From Cymbidium sinense (Eukaryota > Streptophyta > Magnoliopsida > Asparagales > Orchidaceae), in NCBI GenBank assembly GCA_021442155.1, contig JAKCPB010000047.1, positions 496,001 through 560,000 on the forward strand: a stretch of DNA of 64,000 bases, written 5' to 3'. The position numbers were made by a program, and so were the translations under genes. The notes beneath the pieces are model-generated. The model searched no databases and was not told the origin of the DNA. It saw only the letters and a list, made by a program, of their open reading frames with translations. This document shows, piece after piece, positions 23,878 through 35,680 of the stretch. Position 1 is the stretch's first letter; each line of letters starts with the position of its first letter.

Positions 23878-24860
23878 GAGGGTACAGAGGTACAGAGGTA
23901 CAGAGGTACAGAGGTACAGAGGTACAGGGGTACAGATTCATTTTCTCCACATAACACACCCAAACCGACAAAACACAACTTCCCAGTTATTCATAACGGA
24001 TTCTAGCCATAGTATGCCCTCCAAACGGTAAAAAATGGACTGAAAAAAATGCAAAATCTCAAGAAAGTATAGAGGTACAGAGGTACAGAGGGGTTCGGAG
24101 AGTACATTTGCAAACAAGCATCTAAATTAGCTTCCAAACAACCTCTAAACTACTTCCACATAAGATAGCAAGAACATTGTCTCAACAACCGACCAACAAT
24201 CAAGAAAAAAAATCGTCTCTAACATCGAGGGTACAGAGGTGAGGTACAGGTGGTACGATTCATTTTCTCCACGTAACACACCCAAACCGACAAAACACAA
24301 CTTTTCCCGCTTATTCATAACGGATTCTAGCCATAAGATGCCCTCCACTAAAAAATGGATCAAAAAAAAATGCAAAATCTCAAGAAAGTATAGAGGTGTG
24401 AGGTACAGAGGGGTTCTGAGAGTACATTTGCAAACAAGCATCTAAATTAGCTTCCAAACAACCTCTAAACTACTTCCACAAGATAGAAGAACATTGTCTC
24501 AACAACTGAATCAACAATCAAGAAAAACAGCCCAAAATCGCTCTAACATCAGGAGGGTACAGAGGTACAGAGGTACAGGCAGAGGCAGGGAGGTATAGAG
24601 GTAGAGGTACAGAGGTAGGTGAGAGTGATTCATTTTCTGAATACACCCAAACTAAAAAAACACAACTTCCCGCCAGAACGGATTCTAGCCATAGATGCCC
24701 TCCACGGTAAAAAAATGGACCTAAAAAAAATGCAAAATCTCAAGAAAGTATAGAGGGTACCTGGTTTCTGAGAGTGGGTACAGCAACAATCAACAAAAAT
24801 AAAAAAATCATCTCTAATATCCTGAGGGTACGACGCATGAGGTATAGAGGTACGCACAGA
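23878..24860 (+). repeat. Right subterminal array of MULE A (GTACAGAG units plus ~300-bp higher-order repeat)
   Basis: Runs of 'gaggtacagaggtacag' occur near 23885, 24065, 24225, 24400, 24555 and 24760. They are embedded in a repeated block of about 300 bp that holds 'aagcatctaaattagcttcc' (23760, 24117, 24437) and 'tgcaaaatctcaagaaagt' (24051, 24370, 24730). There are thus three to four higher-order copies. It is reverse-complement in motif to the left array. Confidence 0.8.
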
Positions 24861-25116
24861 GCCATATAATCAAAAAAAAATGCCATAAAGAAACCTAAAC
24901 ACTTAATCGATGGATTGTAATGGACAAAGACAGAGAAAACCCTAAAATCTTTCAAGTTCAAGAATGCATGTGGAAATACCTCGTAACCAACCGTAATACC
25001 TCAATTTGAAATTCGCTAAGCCCTAAGCTGATCGAACGACGGAGGTGACCGGAGCTCGGAAATTCTCTTCATCGAAAGCCTGGTAGTATTAAAGAATAAT
25101 AACGACGCAGATATTT

Positions 25117-25277
25117 TGTTCCCCGAGATTTAAACGAGGTAAATCGGTGTGTCGGTCCGGGCGCTAAACTAAAAATAGCGCTTTCCGCCTTTTTACATCA
25201 TTTTTTGGCCTACTGTACATGCTGTCAGACAGTGATTGAGTCCGACGAAGCTACGTATGACTCCGTAATATTTTCCC
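25117..25277 (-). repeat. Right terminal inverted repeat of MULE A
   Basis: The reverse complement of 15930-16087 with small gaps. It ends 'ccgtaatattttccc' at the element border. Confidence 0.8.
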
Positions 25278-25286
25278 TCTCTCCAC

Positions 25287-26800
25287 GCCCAGAAATCATG
25301 TCTCGTTGCAGATCCACGGCCCTACCATTCGCATGACCAGACACTTCCATCGTTCCACGCCACGTTTCAACCCGCCTGATCAACTCGTGGTAAACTCGAA
25401 TGCCTGCCAGCATCTCTTGCCAGATACCCAGCTCAGGATCTGCCTCGTTCGCTTTCCGCTTCGCTTTCTTCCTTACGCTCTCCTCCTGGTTTTGCTTTCT
25501 TCCCTCGCTTCAAGAGATGCATGAAAGAACAAATTCATTATTCAAGAAGGCCAATTAGAATGGCCTCGTGTTCAAGTGTTTGCTATCAAATCTAAAAGGT
25601 TTAAAAGATACTTCCAAATGAGTTGCAATAGACAAATGATCCAAATTGCATGATGCATCAGATCATAATGGCTCAACTCTTCTAAATGTGTGAAAATTAT
25701 TTGCATATGTATTTGTCTTTTGCAGGTTTGAAGACCTCAGTGTAGAGGGCGCCGGGATGAAAAAAGTAGGTTGTGTAAGACACCGCTACCGAAGCAGGTA
25801 AGCTAAACCAGGTTAGATGTCGCCTACTATGGAAATGTTGTCAAAATTTTGTCTAAATTGACAGAGAAAAAAATGGATGATTATATATTGCATTATATGT
25901 ATTCTAGTGTTTAAAGACTTCAGCTCAAGAGTGAACGAGATGAAAAGAAGATCGGATGTGGTGTCGAAGACACCACTCAAGTAAGGCGCAAGAGCAAGCC
26001 AAAACATCTCGATCCTCTACATGCATGGAGGCTACCAAATTTTGTCAAATCTTTTACTTAGAAAAATGGGAGAATGAAATAGTTAACTTAGAAGGCAAGT
26101 AAGAGAACCCGCAAATAATTTTATAGGTCAAATGAAAAAAAGTTGGGGACCTTTAAAGCAAATTTTGAAAAATAATAGAATACTCATTTAAAATGCAAGT
26201 AAAAAATCGAGGAGGCTAATATTAAGCTCACAAATTTTAGGCTAATATTAAACTCACAAACTTTGGGAGGCTAATAATAAACTCACAAACTCTAATTACA
26301 ATCTTCTATGGTTCAAATGGTCAGAAGTAAGTTCTCTTTTCTTGCAAATTACTCAAAATTAAACAAGTTTTAATTGAAATTGAGGGGTTAATGCTAAACT
26401 CATAATAAACTTGCAATAAACTCAAAATTTAAGGATAAATCCAAATTGAGTTTAATAACTCTTATATGAATGTGGATTACACTTAGCTAATTTGCATAAG
26501 TGGGGCTAAAGCATTAAATGTTGAAATCGGCATAAATTATTAAAATTGATGTAAATTGAGCGTAATCATGTTGAAAAATTACAAAAACTCAATAAGTAAG
26601 CTAAGTGCAAGAAATGCGCGAAATTATAATCAAAATCAAAACGCCTTCTTCACCACCGGATCTGTTACCCTTTGTACAAGCAGACAGAAGGCGATACTTA
26701 ATCAAAATCTACAAAAATCATAAGACTCTTTAATCAAAAAATTAGAATTTTATTCTAATTATGATTATCAAAATCAATAAAATCACTAATTAGTGAAATT
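25287..26800 (+). other. LTR-like sequence right of MULE A, non-coding
   Basis: This continues the interrupted LTR-like element. A GC-rich promoter-like part (25287-25510) is followed by AT-rich DNA. There is a direct duplication of about 180 bp (25680-25840 and 25860-26030; 'agacaccgctaccgaag' against 'agacaccactcaagtaag') and three 30-bp repeats of 'aggctaatattaaactcacaa' at 26213-26300. The counterpart in unit 2 is 48554-49920. No reading frame is supported. Confidence 0.5.
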
Positions 26801-26809
26801 ATTTGAACT

Positions 26810-28125
26810 ATAAACACCCGCATGTGCCCCGACACTGTGCTCAATGCCTAAATTCAAGTGTCTAAGGATGCTGCGCAGGTAGCTTCCCGGTTTAGTCTTG
26901 TGACTAGGTCCGGGTTAACAAAACCTAAAAACTTATAATAAGAGTTTCAAATCAGTGAAATATCTGAAAAACTGATTCTGTCAAGTGAAAGTAGATTTAA
27001 TCATCTATTAGCAGCAAAACAGAGTTGACAGTATCTAAAGCTCTTAAATATATTCAAATTATTCAATTTCTCAACTCAAATCAAATCAAATCAAATCAAA
27101 TCATATCAATTTTTCAAATATTTATCTAAAACTATTTAAATGAAACTCTATCACTAAAAAATTAAATCAAAATCAATATATCCACCTTCTGTAATTATTT
27201 GTCGAAGGTGATAATTTAAGCAAACTCTAGCTCGCAAAGGAGGCAATGTCAAATCAAGTGTTCTATTATGTTCACTCTCAATCAATCTCTTGTCAGTAAG
27301 GACGTGACACGTGTCCTTTGAACGCATTTGGCCGAGGCTCAGATGAAGCATATGACCGTCCCCTCGATCAGTGGTTTGGCTAATTCTCCATTATATTATT
27401 TATCACAACCGGCCCAGATGCTCCCCAATGGCTCTGCCCTTTGAGTTGTGAATCATAGGATATACTTGATAGGACAAATAGCTCTCTATCCGCTAAGATA
27501 GACTACGATTGTCTCATTAGATAAATAACTAATCTATATACATATGCCCCGGCCACTACGCCTAAATTCAAGTAAATAGAATGCTTCATGGGTAGCTTCC
27601 TGCTTTAGTCTTGACTGGTCCCGTTAACAAAACTTAAAATCTAGAATAAGAGCTTCAAATCAAGAAAATATCCGAGAAATTGATTCTATGTGATAGTAAA
27701 TCTAATCCTCTATTAAGAAAGAGAGTGGATCTAAAGCTCTTAAACATATGCCAACTAATCAATTTTCAAATTGTAATCTGAAACTGCTTGAATGAAATTA
27801 TATCATTTAAAACTTAAATCAAATCCAATCAATCCACCTTCCGCAAATGTTTGTGACAAATTAAGAAAACTCTAGCTCAAAGGAGCCAATGTCAAATCAA
27901 GTGTCCATGTTCACTCTCAATCATTCTTGCTAGTAAGGACCCGTGTCCTGAACTGGTTTGGCTAATTCCCATGAAAGCATTATGACCTCCGACTTTGGCC
28001 AATCTCTATTACGATCATGACTGCAGATGCTCCCCAAATGGCTCGCCTTTGAGTTGTGAATCATAGGATATACTTGATAAGGCAACAACCCTCTATCGCC
28101 TAAGATAAACTTAAGACTGCCTCCT
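26810..28125 (+). repeat. Two tandem ~600-730-bp repeats inside the LTR-like element (unit 1)
   Basis: Copies at about 26810-27540 and 27541-28125 share 'gcctaaattcaagt', 'gtagcttcc', 'aatcaatatatccaccttc'-type text, 'aaactctagctc', 'aatgtcaaatcaagtgt' and 'gagttgtgaatcataggata'. The same pair is present at 49920-51215. Confidence 0.8.
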
Positions 28126-28589
28126 GACAAACACCACCCTGTGTCAGCGGATTTCTTGGAGGACGTAACATGTTGCCGATGAGGATCCTTCTATCGTCAA
28201 TACTACCTCCTCACTAAGTAGACTGGGACCGCAATCGCCCGGATGACGGAAACCATAGGATCTAGATCGGGCACATCATCATTCCCCAACCATCCGGTTA
28301 AGTTTAAATGATAAATTTTATATCTTAAATTTCAATACTCTTTACTATACACTACGCATTCTTATCTAATAACCCTTTTAATCAAAAGTTCTCTATCACT
28401 TATTGAGAGGGGTAATTAACTATAGGGGCTTGCACATATAGGAAACTTGGAACCAGATCTAAAATCCTCACCAAGTGAGGATGAAATCTCTGGATAGTGT
28501 CTTATCTACTATTCCATTCTGATTCAAAATTACAAATATACTTCAAAATCACTCTTCATCAAGAGGTTTGGTGAATTTTGGAGCCACAA

Positions 28590-28830
28590 CCGGCCATCAT
28601 CAATCATCGCCGTTGCCATCATCCACTATCGCCGCACCACTATTGCCCGCCAGCCCACCACCATCGATCATCGTGCTCATTATTAATCGCCGGTCGCCAT
28701 CATCAATTATCACTACTCCATCGACCATCGACATCGCTGCCGTCTCGCCGACTATCGCAGCATCGTTGCCGATCATCACGCCACCGACTATCACTGCTTG
28801 ACCCGCTGTTTCACCATCATCAAGCTAAGA
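28590..28830 (+). repeat. CATCATC / CGATCATC minisatellite, leader of the LTR-like element (unit 1)
   Basis: Degenerate trinucleotide-based repeats (catcatc, ccaccatcgatcatc, gccgatcatc). They follow the putative primer-binding-site-like sequence. All open frames over it (Ser/His/Ile-rich) are repeat artefacts. Counterpart: 51700-51945. Confidence 0.7.
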
Positions 28831-29744
28831 AACATTACAACTAACCACACGATAAGTGGTTTACGAGATTCATATTGTCGTCTCTTCATATACAATTGTA
28901 ATTCGTTATTGGGAAAAGCGAATTCAAATAAATATATAGTGAAAGATTTTTAAGTTTAGCTGATTTTTTCTCCCCTGTTTCAAGGATTTTTCTATGAAAA
29001 ATTAGTTTTCTTGTCATTCTTCAAACATCTGTAGATCTCACAACAAAGTTAATATAAACTTTTATTCTACCAACTAATTTTTTAGCACGTAACAATATAT
29101 TTATCCATAATTTTATTATAATTTAAAATATTTTAATATCTTATTCAGTCCTTATATTAGTCAACGTTCAAGCGCATTAAACTAATAGAGAACCTGAGGA
29201 AAAATGAAGGAAGCTTCAACGATAATTCTAGTAGCCATCATTGTATTGAAAATATCTTCATTATTTTCTTTTCAAAAGCTGAAGATCTTTAATTTAAAGT
29301 TTTTAATTATTCCAAATCAATCTTGGTAGCGGTTTTAATATTCATTAGTCAAATATTGAAAGTCGATCATATTTAATATAAATTATAATTATTTAAATTG
29401 ACTAGGGATAGTTAGATGCCTTTTAACTTTTTTTTTTCTTTTAATTAATAACTATATTTATTTAAATTAGAAAATTTTGATTTTATATATTTGATAATTG
29501 TCATAATTGAAAAATACTCTTATTTATTATCTTGGAGAAGTATGTCTGATAATTTATTTTAAATTATAATGCCATCATTTTTATTATAGATTACTTAATT
29601 AAATATAAATTGAGCTATTAAAATTTGGAAAATATTCAAACTATAAGCAAAATTTAGATGATATTTAAGATTTATTCAGATGGTGTTAGAATCACATTTG
29701 AGCAAGGTTATTCAAACAGGATTTCAACTTTGTTTGAATCATGC
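28831..29744. other. AT-rich shared block of unit 1, no gene
   Basis: It is nearly identical to 51946-52895. No coding, RNA or repeat feature is recognised. It is a good place to measure the age of the tandem duplication. Confidence 0.5.
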
Positions 29745-29965
29745 TCATATATAGATTCGGACGGTCGGGATCGTATGACTCGAATTTGACCACTCGACTC
29801 AACACAATTTATTAAACGGGTAAAAACTTCAACAATCCCACCCAAATTTTTTGGTGGGTCAATATCGAGTCAATTTTGGGTTTGTAGCTAACCCGCCCCA
29901 AATATCAAACGGACCAATTTCTTTCAACACAAATCAGCTAAAATTATTCTTAACCCAACCAATTT
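29745..29965. repeat. GGTCAA-type interspersed repeat (unit 1)
   Basis: It has the same type of irregular ggtcaa/gggtt/cgactc sequence as 676-1075. The unit 2 copy is 52900-53110. Confidence 0.5.
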
Positions 29966-30389
29966 TGAGTTGGATTCAGATGTGTGTCGGGTCAATTTTG
30001 ACACTCCATCTCACATAGATTTTAACATAGTTCATAAGGGGCTTAAGCTAGGCACAAGTTCAAAGTGGCTTAAAATAAAATTGAAATTCTATTCAAATAA
30101 GACTAAAAACATGATTGAATATAATCTAAACATAAGTTATCTATTGAAGATATTTTTAATAATTTTAACACATTAAATTATAAAGTTGATATGATCATAA
30201 TTATAATAGTTATAACATAATAAATTATAAGACAGATAAAAGAGTGTAATATAAGAGTTATAATAAAAGAAAGTATAATTTAATAGCCTGAATATATAAT
30301 ATAATGCAATTTAAAAGATATAACAATATAGTTAAGACTTCATCTAAGTGGCCCTCCTCTTTCTAAGAAGAAATTATTTAGTTTATACT

Positions 30390-31317
30390 CCTATTAAAAC
30401 TTTGGAGAATACAAAATGAATTATCAAATCTTATCTAATTTATTTTGAAGATTGCCTCGATCATATCCACGATCTCATATATCCCGATATAAAAAAAAGG
30501 ATACATTAAATCCCATGCTTTTAATCGTTAACGCCAGAGTACAACAATCGATCGATAAATCATTTCTATAGCCAGAACTAAGGATTTCATCACGCTTTAT
30601 TGCATTGTTTCATTGATTGAGATTGTGAGGTAAGCCCCCGCAACATGTTCTCTCTACTTTGGAAGCTGGAAACGTTCCAGCAGTGAGGTTTGTTCGGAAT
30701 GGTTTTTGTCTGAGCCCGGGGGAGATGGGTAATTTTTGGCTTGATGGCTCTGTTTTTTTTAATTTGCTTTTCTTGTTTCTGTCAAGCTTGTGGCTCTCTT
30801 CTTGTTCTTTTCTATTTTGTTTACTTGGTCCCCTTTCTTCCTCTCGTTTATGGATACATGCTCTTGCTCTCCATCATGATGGATTTCGCTTTGTCTTCGA
30901 TCCCAACTGAGATGAGATTTTTGAAGTAGGCATTATATCCTACATTTATTTTTCCTTCAGACCCTTAATGGTTCCTCGGATGGTGTTACCGCAACGGGAA
31001 GTGCTTTACCTTAGCCCACCACAGCTGTTCTCTACTCTCTATGGAGATTCCACTCTATCGACCCATCGGATGATGGGTGGCATCAACCGGAACGCAAAAT
31101 CTATCTCGCTTTTGTGTCTCTAAGTCCCGTGGAGGCTTATTTTCCTCTTATTTTTGACTGAACTTTACAAATTTTTTGTCTCTGAGATCAAAGGATCCTC
31201 TTTGTGTTAATGTTTTTCATATGTTTTTCCTCCTTTATACGGCTCCTTCTTGTTACTATTCTCTATTGGAATGAAATTGGGCAAATGCCCTCATCCTTTT
31301 CCAAAAAAAAAAAAAAA
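30390..31317 (+). mobile_element. Poly(A)-ended retroposon-like segment, copy 1
   Basis: It contains 'ggaaacg(c)ttccag', 'ttggcttgatggctctg', 'tcgacccatcgga', 'gatcaaaggatcctctttgt' and 'ttgggcaaatgccctcatcc', then a 15-bp A run (31303-31317). This looks like a LINE- or SINE-derived retroposon 3' end. Copies are at 53510-54436 and 61500-62267. Because homology continues past the A run in all copies ('tagtagaaa(a/g)gga'), these copies arose by DNA duplication rather than by three separate insertions. Its open frames are hydrophobic low-complexity products and not called as genes. Confidence 0.5.
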
Positions 31318-31374
31318 TAGTAGAAAAGGATGGAAATGAAACCAGAGGTAGAATTCCTTGGGAATGAAAATGGA

Positions 31375-31405
31375 GGGCTACTTCCGTCTTCTGCGGAAGT
31401 AGCCC
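31375..31405. other. Perfect 12-bp stem, 7-nt loop palindrome (unit 1)
   Basis: gggctacttccg and cggaagtagccc are exact reverse complements around the loop tcttctg. It is GC-rich in AT-rich surroundings and kept unchanged in unit 2 (54494-54524). It could be the tip of a small foldback element or a hairpin RNA. Confidence 0.8.
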
Positions 31406-31669
31406 GGGAAAGAATGCTAGCTACCGAGAAGCTGCCATCGAGGTTGGGAATGAACTACATAGAAATAAACTTCAAATTTTGAGTTTTTCTGCACTTATTG
31501 GCTTCTAAATGCTTAATTAATCAATTTTTTTTTGTAATCATGTTTAAATCAAGCTAAGATTTTGATCGATTCATTTGATAGCATCTCAGAAAGAATATAA
31601 ATGGTTGAGTTTTTTTCCCTATTTATATTGAATTTTAGTATGGAGAGTTGTAATGCAACTAGTCAACAT

Positions 31670-31670
<1 letters not shown>

Positions 31671-31700
<30 letters not shown>
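31671..31700. repeat. (CT)n microsatellite near the unit 1 end
   Basis: A 30-bp pure CT run. The counterpart is at 54837-54873 near the unit 2 end. Confidence 0.9.
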
Positions 31701-31703
<3 letters not shown>

Positions 31704-31743
31704 AATAAATTTCTACTTTAAACTTTTATATAATCTGGTTTGT

Positions 31744-31745
<2 letters not shown>

Positions 31746-31789
<44 letters not shown>
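31746..31789. repeat. (AT)n microsatellite at the unit 1 / unit 2 junction
   Basis: A pure TA run of about 44 bp between the end of unit 1 homology and the start of unit 2 homology. It is absent at the other unit borders. Confidence 0.9.
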
Positions 31790-31793
<4 letters not shown>

Positions 31794-32099
31794 TAATTGT
31801 ATTAAAATTATGATACTTAATTACTTACATTTAAAATTTGATAACAATTAATTACTTATATTACAAAAATCTCTCTATAGCCTTTCATAATAAAAAAAGA
31901 AACATATTTGCTTAAAATCCGGTTAAGATAGTAATCACCTTTCAATATTTTAAAAATGAAGTCGAAATTTTTTTTTCCAAAATCTTTGAACATTTATATT
32001 TTTGATCACGGCATTTTTATGCTCTCTAGTTCTTGAAGCACCAAGAGACCGAATTGAATAAAATAAATTGTCTAAAAAAAAGAAAAGAATAATAGTAGC

Positions 32100-32820
32100 A
32101 GCCCTCTCATTATTTGCCTAATCCCATCTATTCACGTCTCTCCACCCAAGCAGGTAAAACTCGCTCCGACTCACCTCCGTGCATTAGATTTTATCCTTTT
32201 TTTCATTGCTCGGCCATCTTCATTTGCATGTGCAAGTCAAATATCGATGACCTCTCTAACTTGGTTGTCGACAAGCTTCTTTTTTGCACCTCTCCATTCC
32301 TTTCTCAACTTTCTTTTTGTCATCCCCTTCACATATCTGTATAGCTCAAGCCTTCATTCACGATACTTCAAACTATACCATGACCAGCCCTCGAATCACT
32401 CAGCCGACTCACTCTCTTCACTATTTTTTCAGCTAGCACAAAATCAAACACTTGTCATCTTCCCTTTCCTCTATTCTCTCTCTAAAAAGAGAAGAATAAT
32501 TTACTCTCTCCCTCTAAACAAAGGTAAAAAAATCCTTTTTTCATTTTGTCTTCCTTCCAAACTGAGAGACTCTCTCTCTCTCTCTCTTTCATGTTTGACG
32601 AAATTTTTTAAAAAATCTATTTTATTCTATATTATTTTTCTTGTCTTATCGTTCTCTTTCCTGCCAAATCACTCATCTCTCTATTTCATGTTTGCCGAAA
32701 TTTTTTAAAAAATTCTATTTTAATCTATCTTATGTTTCTTATCTTATCGTTCTCCTTTCTAACTAAGAGATCACTCATCCCTCTCTCACTATTTGTCTAA
32801 GCCGAGGGATACTTTTTTTC
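32100..32820 (+). other. CT-rich non-coding stretch of unit 2
   Basis: Counterpart of 9560-10260, with the same 'ttggttgtcgacaagctt' and duplicated 'tttcatgtttg(a/c)cgaa'. The 153-codon open frame here is Ser/Phe-rich and broken in unit 1, so no gene is called. Confidence 0.4.
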
Positions 32821-33308
32821 TTTATTTTTATTTTTTTAATTTACTGTTTGTTATAAGCTCACTATTAAGAAAAAAAAGTATAAATATATAATTAAAAAAA
32901 TCTTATTTGATTTTATACAGGTTTGAAGGTCTATGACACTTTCCATAAAGTTGATAACAAAATTAAATGCATGTGTCGCTAAACATATAATTGAATTTTA
33001 ATTGATAAATTTTATATAAATTAACCTCATTAAAATAATATGTTAATTTGAGCAAATTGATTCCTACCAATAAACTCATGAATTTAATTTCAAGATAGTT
33101 ATAAATACATATAACCTAAAATATTATATCTTGAGCACATTATTCATTTTGATCTATCTTTCATTTTTGTATTCTCAATTTTCTCAAACATATTGTGATA
33201 TTGGATCAGAATTAACTAATATATCTCAAACACATAAAATTTTCATTAGAACATCCAAGATTCATTTTGTTATCATCAAAATCGATCGAATCAAACATAG
33301 GCTCCTTA

Positions 33309-33358
33309 ACTAACTAATAAATAAAACTAATAATAAATAATAATAAAAAACTAATAAC

Positions 33359-33402
<44 letters not shown>

Positions 33403-34250
33403 CTAAAATCTAATAAATAAACAAATAAAATTAAAAAAAATTAATAATAACTGAACTAATAACCAATAAATAATAACTAAAACTAATTATAACCAATAAA
33501 ACTAATTATACTAATAACTAATAATAATAAAACTAATAATAAAATTAATAACTAACTAATAATAAAATTAATAACTAATAAACTTAATAGTAATTAAGCT
33601 AATAACTAATTAAAACTAAATAAAATACTAAAAAAATTAACTAATAAATAATAATAAAAACTAACTAACTAAATAACTAACCTAAAACTAATAACTAACT
33701 AATAAAAAAATTAACCATAACTAATAACTAATACAAATAACAAAATAACAATAAACTAATAATATAACTAATAATAAAACTAATAACACTAATAACTAAA
33801 ATAACTAATAAAACTAAACAAAATAACTAACTAATAATAATATAATAATAACTAAAAACTAAAAAAAACTAATAAATTATTATAAATAATAATAATAATA
33901 AAATAACTAACTAATAAACTTAATAACTAAAAATAACTAAACTAATAAACTAAATAACTAAAATTAATAATAAATAATAAAACAACAATTAATAAATTAA
34001 TAACTTAAACTAATTAACTAACAATAACTAATAACTAAAAACTAATAACTAATAATAACAAATAATAACTAATAACTAATAAAAACTAAAAAAACTAACT
34101 AATAATAAACTAAATAACTAATAACTAAACTAACTAATTAATAAATAACATATAAAATTAATAACCACAATAATAAAATAATAACTAAATAATAACTAAC
34201 TAATAACCTAACTAATAACTAAACTTATAACTAAAAAAACTAATAACCTA
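33309..34250. repeat. AACTAATAA-type array, left arm (unit 2)
   Basis: About 940 bp of the same irregular repeat as 10745-11714. It abuts the 18S-like end at 34251. Confidence 0.85.
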
Positions 34251-34371
34251 ACACCGCCCGTTGCTCCTACCGATTGAATGGTCCGATGAAGTGTTCGGAT
34301 CGCTGTGACACGGGTGATCCACCGCCCGCGACTCGACGAGAAGTCCATTGAACCTTATCATTTAGAGGAAC

Positions 34372-34403
<32 letters not shown>

Positions 34404-35150
34404 TTGCGAAATGATCATTGTCAAGACCAAAACACATCGAAAGTGATTCGAGAACTCAGGAAGCCGCTTGGGTGAAGAGTCGGTCGTCGTCTCGCTGGCT
34501 GCGGGCAACGAGGGGTGGGTGAAAGCTGTGAGCACAGCCCGCGTTGTCTCGCGCGGAGCCTGAGAGAACGACGGTGCCCCCGAGGCGATCCCGACCCACG
34601 CGCCGATCTGCATGCGGCGGCTTGGAATGCGACCCCAGGATGGGCGAGGCCACCCGCCGAGTTTAAGCATATCAATAAGCGGAGGAGAAGAAACTTACGA
34701 GGATTCCCCTAGTAACAATGAGCGAACTGGGACATGCCCAGCATGGGAATCGGGCTGCCGTGCAGTGGCTCCAATTGTAGTTTGGAGAAGCATCCTCAGC
34801 AATGGACCGAGCCCAAGTCCCCTGGAAAGGGGCGCCGAGGAGGGTGAGAGCCCCATTCAGCCCGAACCTTGCCGCAACACGAGGCGCTGCCGGCAAGTCG
34901 GGTTGTTTGTGAATGCAGCCCTAATCGGGTGATAAATTTCATCCAAGGCTAAATGCAGCCCAAACTAGCTTGTACCTGCCGCTCATAGACATTGCTTTTG
35001 ATCCGTCCACTCTTCCGATCATTGTGAAGCGTAATTCACCAAGTGTTGGATTGTTCACCCACCAATAGGAATGTGAGTCGGGTTTAGATCATGTATGTTG
35101 TGTTAGTTTTTACCTTATTATGATCCACATAGTAATTCAACATTAGTATG
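34251..35150 (+). pseudogene. Mosaic rDNA pseudogene, unit 2 (better kept copy)
   Basis: 18S 3' end: 34251-34419 (acaccgcccgttgctcctac, gtcgtaacaaggtttccgta). ITS1/ITS2 remnants: 34420-34628, without 5.8S. 26S 5' end: about 34629-34955 (gtttaagcatatcaataagc, agtcccctggaaaggggcgc, gtcgggttgtttg). It then jumps to the 26S peptidyl-transferase-domain piece, about 34956-35150 (actagcttgt, tttgatccg, caccaagtgttggattgttc). The junctions match those of unit 1, so the mosaic predates the duplication. Several open frames on both strands here are rDNA shadows. Confidence 0.92.
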
Positions 35151-35680
35151 GTTTTATTTTATCGATGAGTTATTTTATCATTAGTTAATTATTATATTAT
35201 TATTATTTATCATTAGTGATTATTAGTTAGTTATTAGTTAGTTTTATTAGTTAGTTTTATTAGTTTTATTAATTAATTATTAATTAGCCTACTTTTATTT
35301 AATTAAAGCAATACTCAAACATGAAAATTTTTTATTTGTTAATTTTTTTGTTTTAGTAGTTTTAATTATTTTAATTGTTAGAAATTTTGTTTTAGTTATC
35401 ATTAGTTATTATTAGTTAGGTTAGTTAGTTTTATTAGTTTATTACTTATTAGTTTTATTAGTTAATTTTTTTTAATTATTATTACTATTAGTTAGTTTTT
35501 ATTTATTTTATTTAGTTAATTTATTTATTATTTCTATTAGTTAGTTTTATTAGTTTTAAATATTATTATTATTTAGTTTTTTAGTTTATTAGTTATTATT
35601 AGTCAGTTATTAGTTTTTATTAGTTTTATTATATCAAGTTAAGTTATTATTATTAAAGTTATTTTATTAATTATTAATTT
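35151..35680. repeat. TTATTAGTT-type array, right arm (unit 2)
   Basis: Reverse-complement type of the left arm. It is shorter than in unit 1 (about 530 bp against 1 kb) and also carries the island 'taattagcctacttttattt'. Confidence 0.8.

Larger units (their letters stand above)
15930..25277 (+). mobile_element. MULE A: Mutator-like element with FAR1-type transposase and Ulp1-like gene
   Basis: The 9.35-kb element is bounded by inverted repeats (left 15930-16087, right 25117-25277) that begin GGGAAATATTACG / GGGAAAATATTACGG. Both repeats include the inner block 'ccgatttacctcgtttaaa' and end at 'ctcggggaacaa'. The flanks are tctctctcc (15921-15929) and tctctccac (25278-25286), an imperfect duplication in a CT tract. 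Inside are a mini-ORF, a short-repeat array, a FAR1-like pseudogene (+), a spacer with GAGGTACA motifs, an Ulp1-like pseudogene (-) and a GTACAGAG array. This gene set matches the known Ulp1-carrying plant MULEs (Kaonashi type). It is inserted in the unit 1 LTR-like sequence. Confidence 0.8.
14837..28575 (+). mobile_element. Long LTR-like element, unit 1, interrupted by MULE A
   Basis: It begins TGTTGACCTCC after a polypurine tract and ends near 'ggtttggtgaatttt', followed by 'tggagccacaacc', which loosely resembles the TGGCGCC-type primer binding site of plant gypsy elements. Without MULE A it is about 4.4 kb. No gag-pol is visible on either side, so a non-autonomous element with very long LTRs (LARD-like) is the best guess. 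The terminal CA is not seen, so the right border is approximate. The same structure is at 36632-51690, and a short form at 6077-7605. Confidence 0.45.
9289..31742. repeat. Unit 1 of a ~22.5-kb direct tandem duplication
   Basis: Sequence from 'taaaatttgataacaatt' at 9289 to the tract after (CT)n at about 31742 is repeated in the same order and orientation as 31832-54932. AT-rich parts such as 29160-29740 against 52340-52895 are nearly identical by eye. GC-rich parts differ mainly by small gaps. The unit holds the rDNA mosaic, the LTR-like element and MULE A. Confidence 0.85.

Noticed and set aside
28568..28844. Ser/His/Ile-rich open frames
   Set aside because: They are translations of the CATCATC minisatellite in different frames, with no conserved frame against 51700-51945.
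32247..32708. 153-codon open frame in the CT-rich stretch
   Set aside because: Broken in the unit 1 copy (9704-10024 and beyond), with Ser/Phe/Leu bias from CT-rich DNA.
34362..34932. Several overlapping open frames on both strands
   Set aside because: They lie on 18S/ITS/26S-like DNA, which is GC-rich and lacks stops by composition. They are rDNA shadows.
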